Under the pieces are notes generated by a model. It ran no database searches, was not told where the DNA came from, and saw nothing but the letters and a program-made list of their open reading frames with translations. Of a DNA stretch of 13,764 bases, positions 13,727 to 13,764 are shown in pieces (within the stretch, counting starts at the first letter, position 1; the number at the start of each line of letters is the position of its first letter). The translations under genes and the position numbers were made by a program. The stretch spans positions 1 through 13,764 of the forward strand of contig UQRJ01000040.1 of NCBI GenBank assembly GCA_900543345.1. Reading direction: 5' to 3'. This DNA is from an uncultured Sporolactobacillus sp. Lineage in GTDB: Bacteria > Bacillota > Bacilli > Bacillales > Sporolactobacillaceae.

Positions 13727-13764
13727 CTGTCTCTTATACACATCTGACGCTGCCGACGAATAGC
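13727..13764 (-). other. Nextera sequencing adapter (i5 side), not genomic
   Basis: CTGTCTCTTATACACATCT (13727-13745) is the reverse complement of the Tn5 mosaic end, followed by GACGCTGCCGACGA, the read-1 transposase tail. The last five bases (ATAGC) lie where the i5 index begins. Genomic sequence ends at about 13726. Confidence 0.97.

Noticed and set aside
1..13764. CRISPR arrays, transposons, prophage genes, tRNA or rRNA genes
   Set aside because: No direct repeat arrays, transposase frames or RNA gene signatures were seen. The only transposon sequences are the Tn5 mosaic ends of the library adapters.

Overview
The window is a chromosomal segment from an endospore-forming Firmicute of the order Bacillales. 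Every gene reads on the minus strand. From high to low coordinates the order is tetR-family regulator, yabG, veg, sspF, ispE, purR, spoVG, glmU, prs, ctc (L25), pth, mfd, spoVT, yabM. This is the conserved Bacillus subtilis yabG-to-yabM neighbourhood near the origin. The sporulation genes (yabG, sspF, spoVG, spoVT) show that the organism makes spores. The base composition is richer in G+C than B. subtilis and two usual members of the block are absent (ridA/yabJ between purR and spoVG, and fin/yabK between pth and mfd). A divergent Bacillales lineage such as Sporolactobacillaceae is possible, but that is a guess.

The two ends are not biology. Bases 1-48 and 13727-13764 are Illumina Nextera transposase adapters with sample-index sequence attached. 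The genomic insert is therefore about 49-13726. The right-hand adapter adds a false N-terminus (MCIRDR) to the reading frame of the TetR gene. The left-hand adapter cuts off yabM.

Layout: (1) 13057-13662, a TetR regulator where ksgA lies in B. subtilis; (2) 12095-12958, the YabG coat protease; (3) 11682-12036, veg with two tandem vegetative-type promoters; (4) 11299-11484, the SASP sspF; (5) 9398-11227, ispE and purR, with a PurBox-like inverted pair over the ispE/purR junction; (6) 8951-9354, spoVG with a sigma-H-like promoter and a strong terminator; (7) 5739-8888, a glmU-prs-ctc unit with a near-consensus sigma-A promoter in front and a terminator behind; (8) 1456-5739, pth and mfd, where a -10-like element is fused to the ctc terminator; (9) 749-1441, spoVT with a possible sigma-G promoter and a terminator; (10) 49-721, the start of yabM with an extended -10 promoter.

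Functionally the window joins cell-envelope precursor supply (GlmU, the YabM flippase, IspE), nucleotide supply (Prs, PurR), translation quality (L25, Pth), transcription-coupled repair (Mfd) and sporulation. I found no CRISPR array, transposase, RNA gene, prophage or unknown multigene system. No stretch longer than 300 bases lacks a gene; the longest gap is 11485-11681. The notable points are the adapters, the missing genes, the TetR gene and several regulatory signals.
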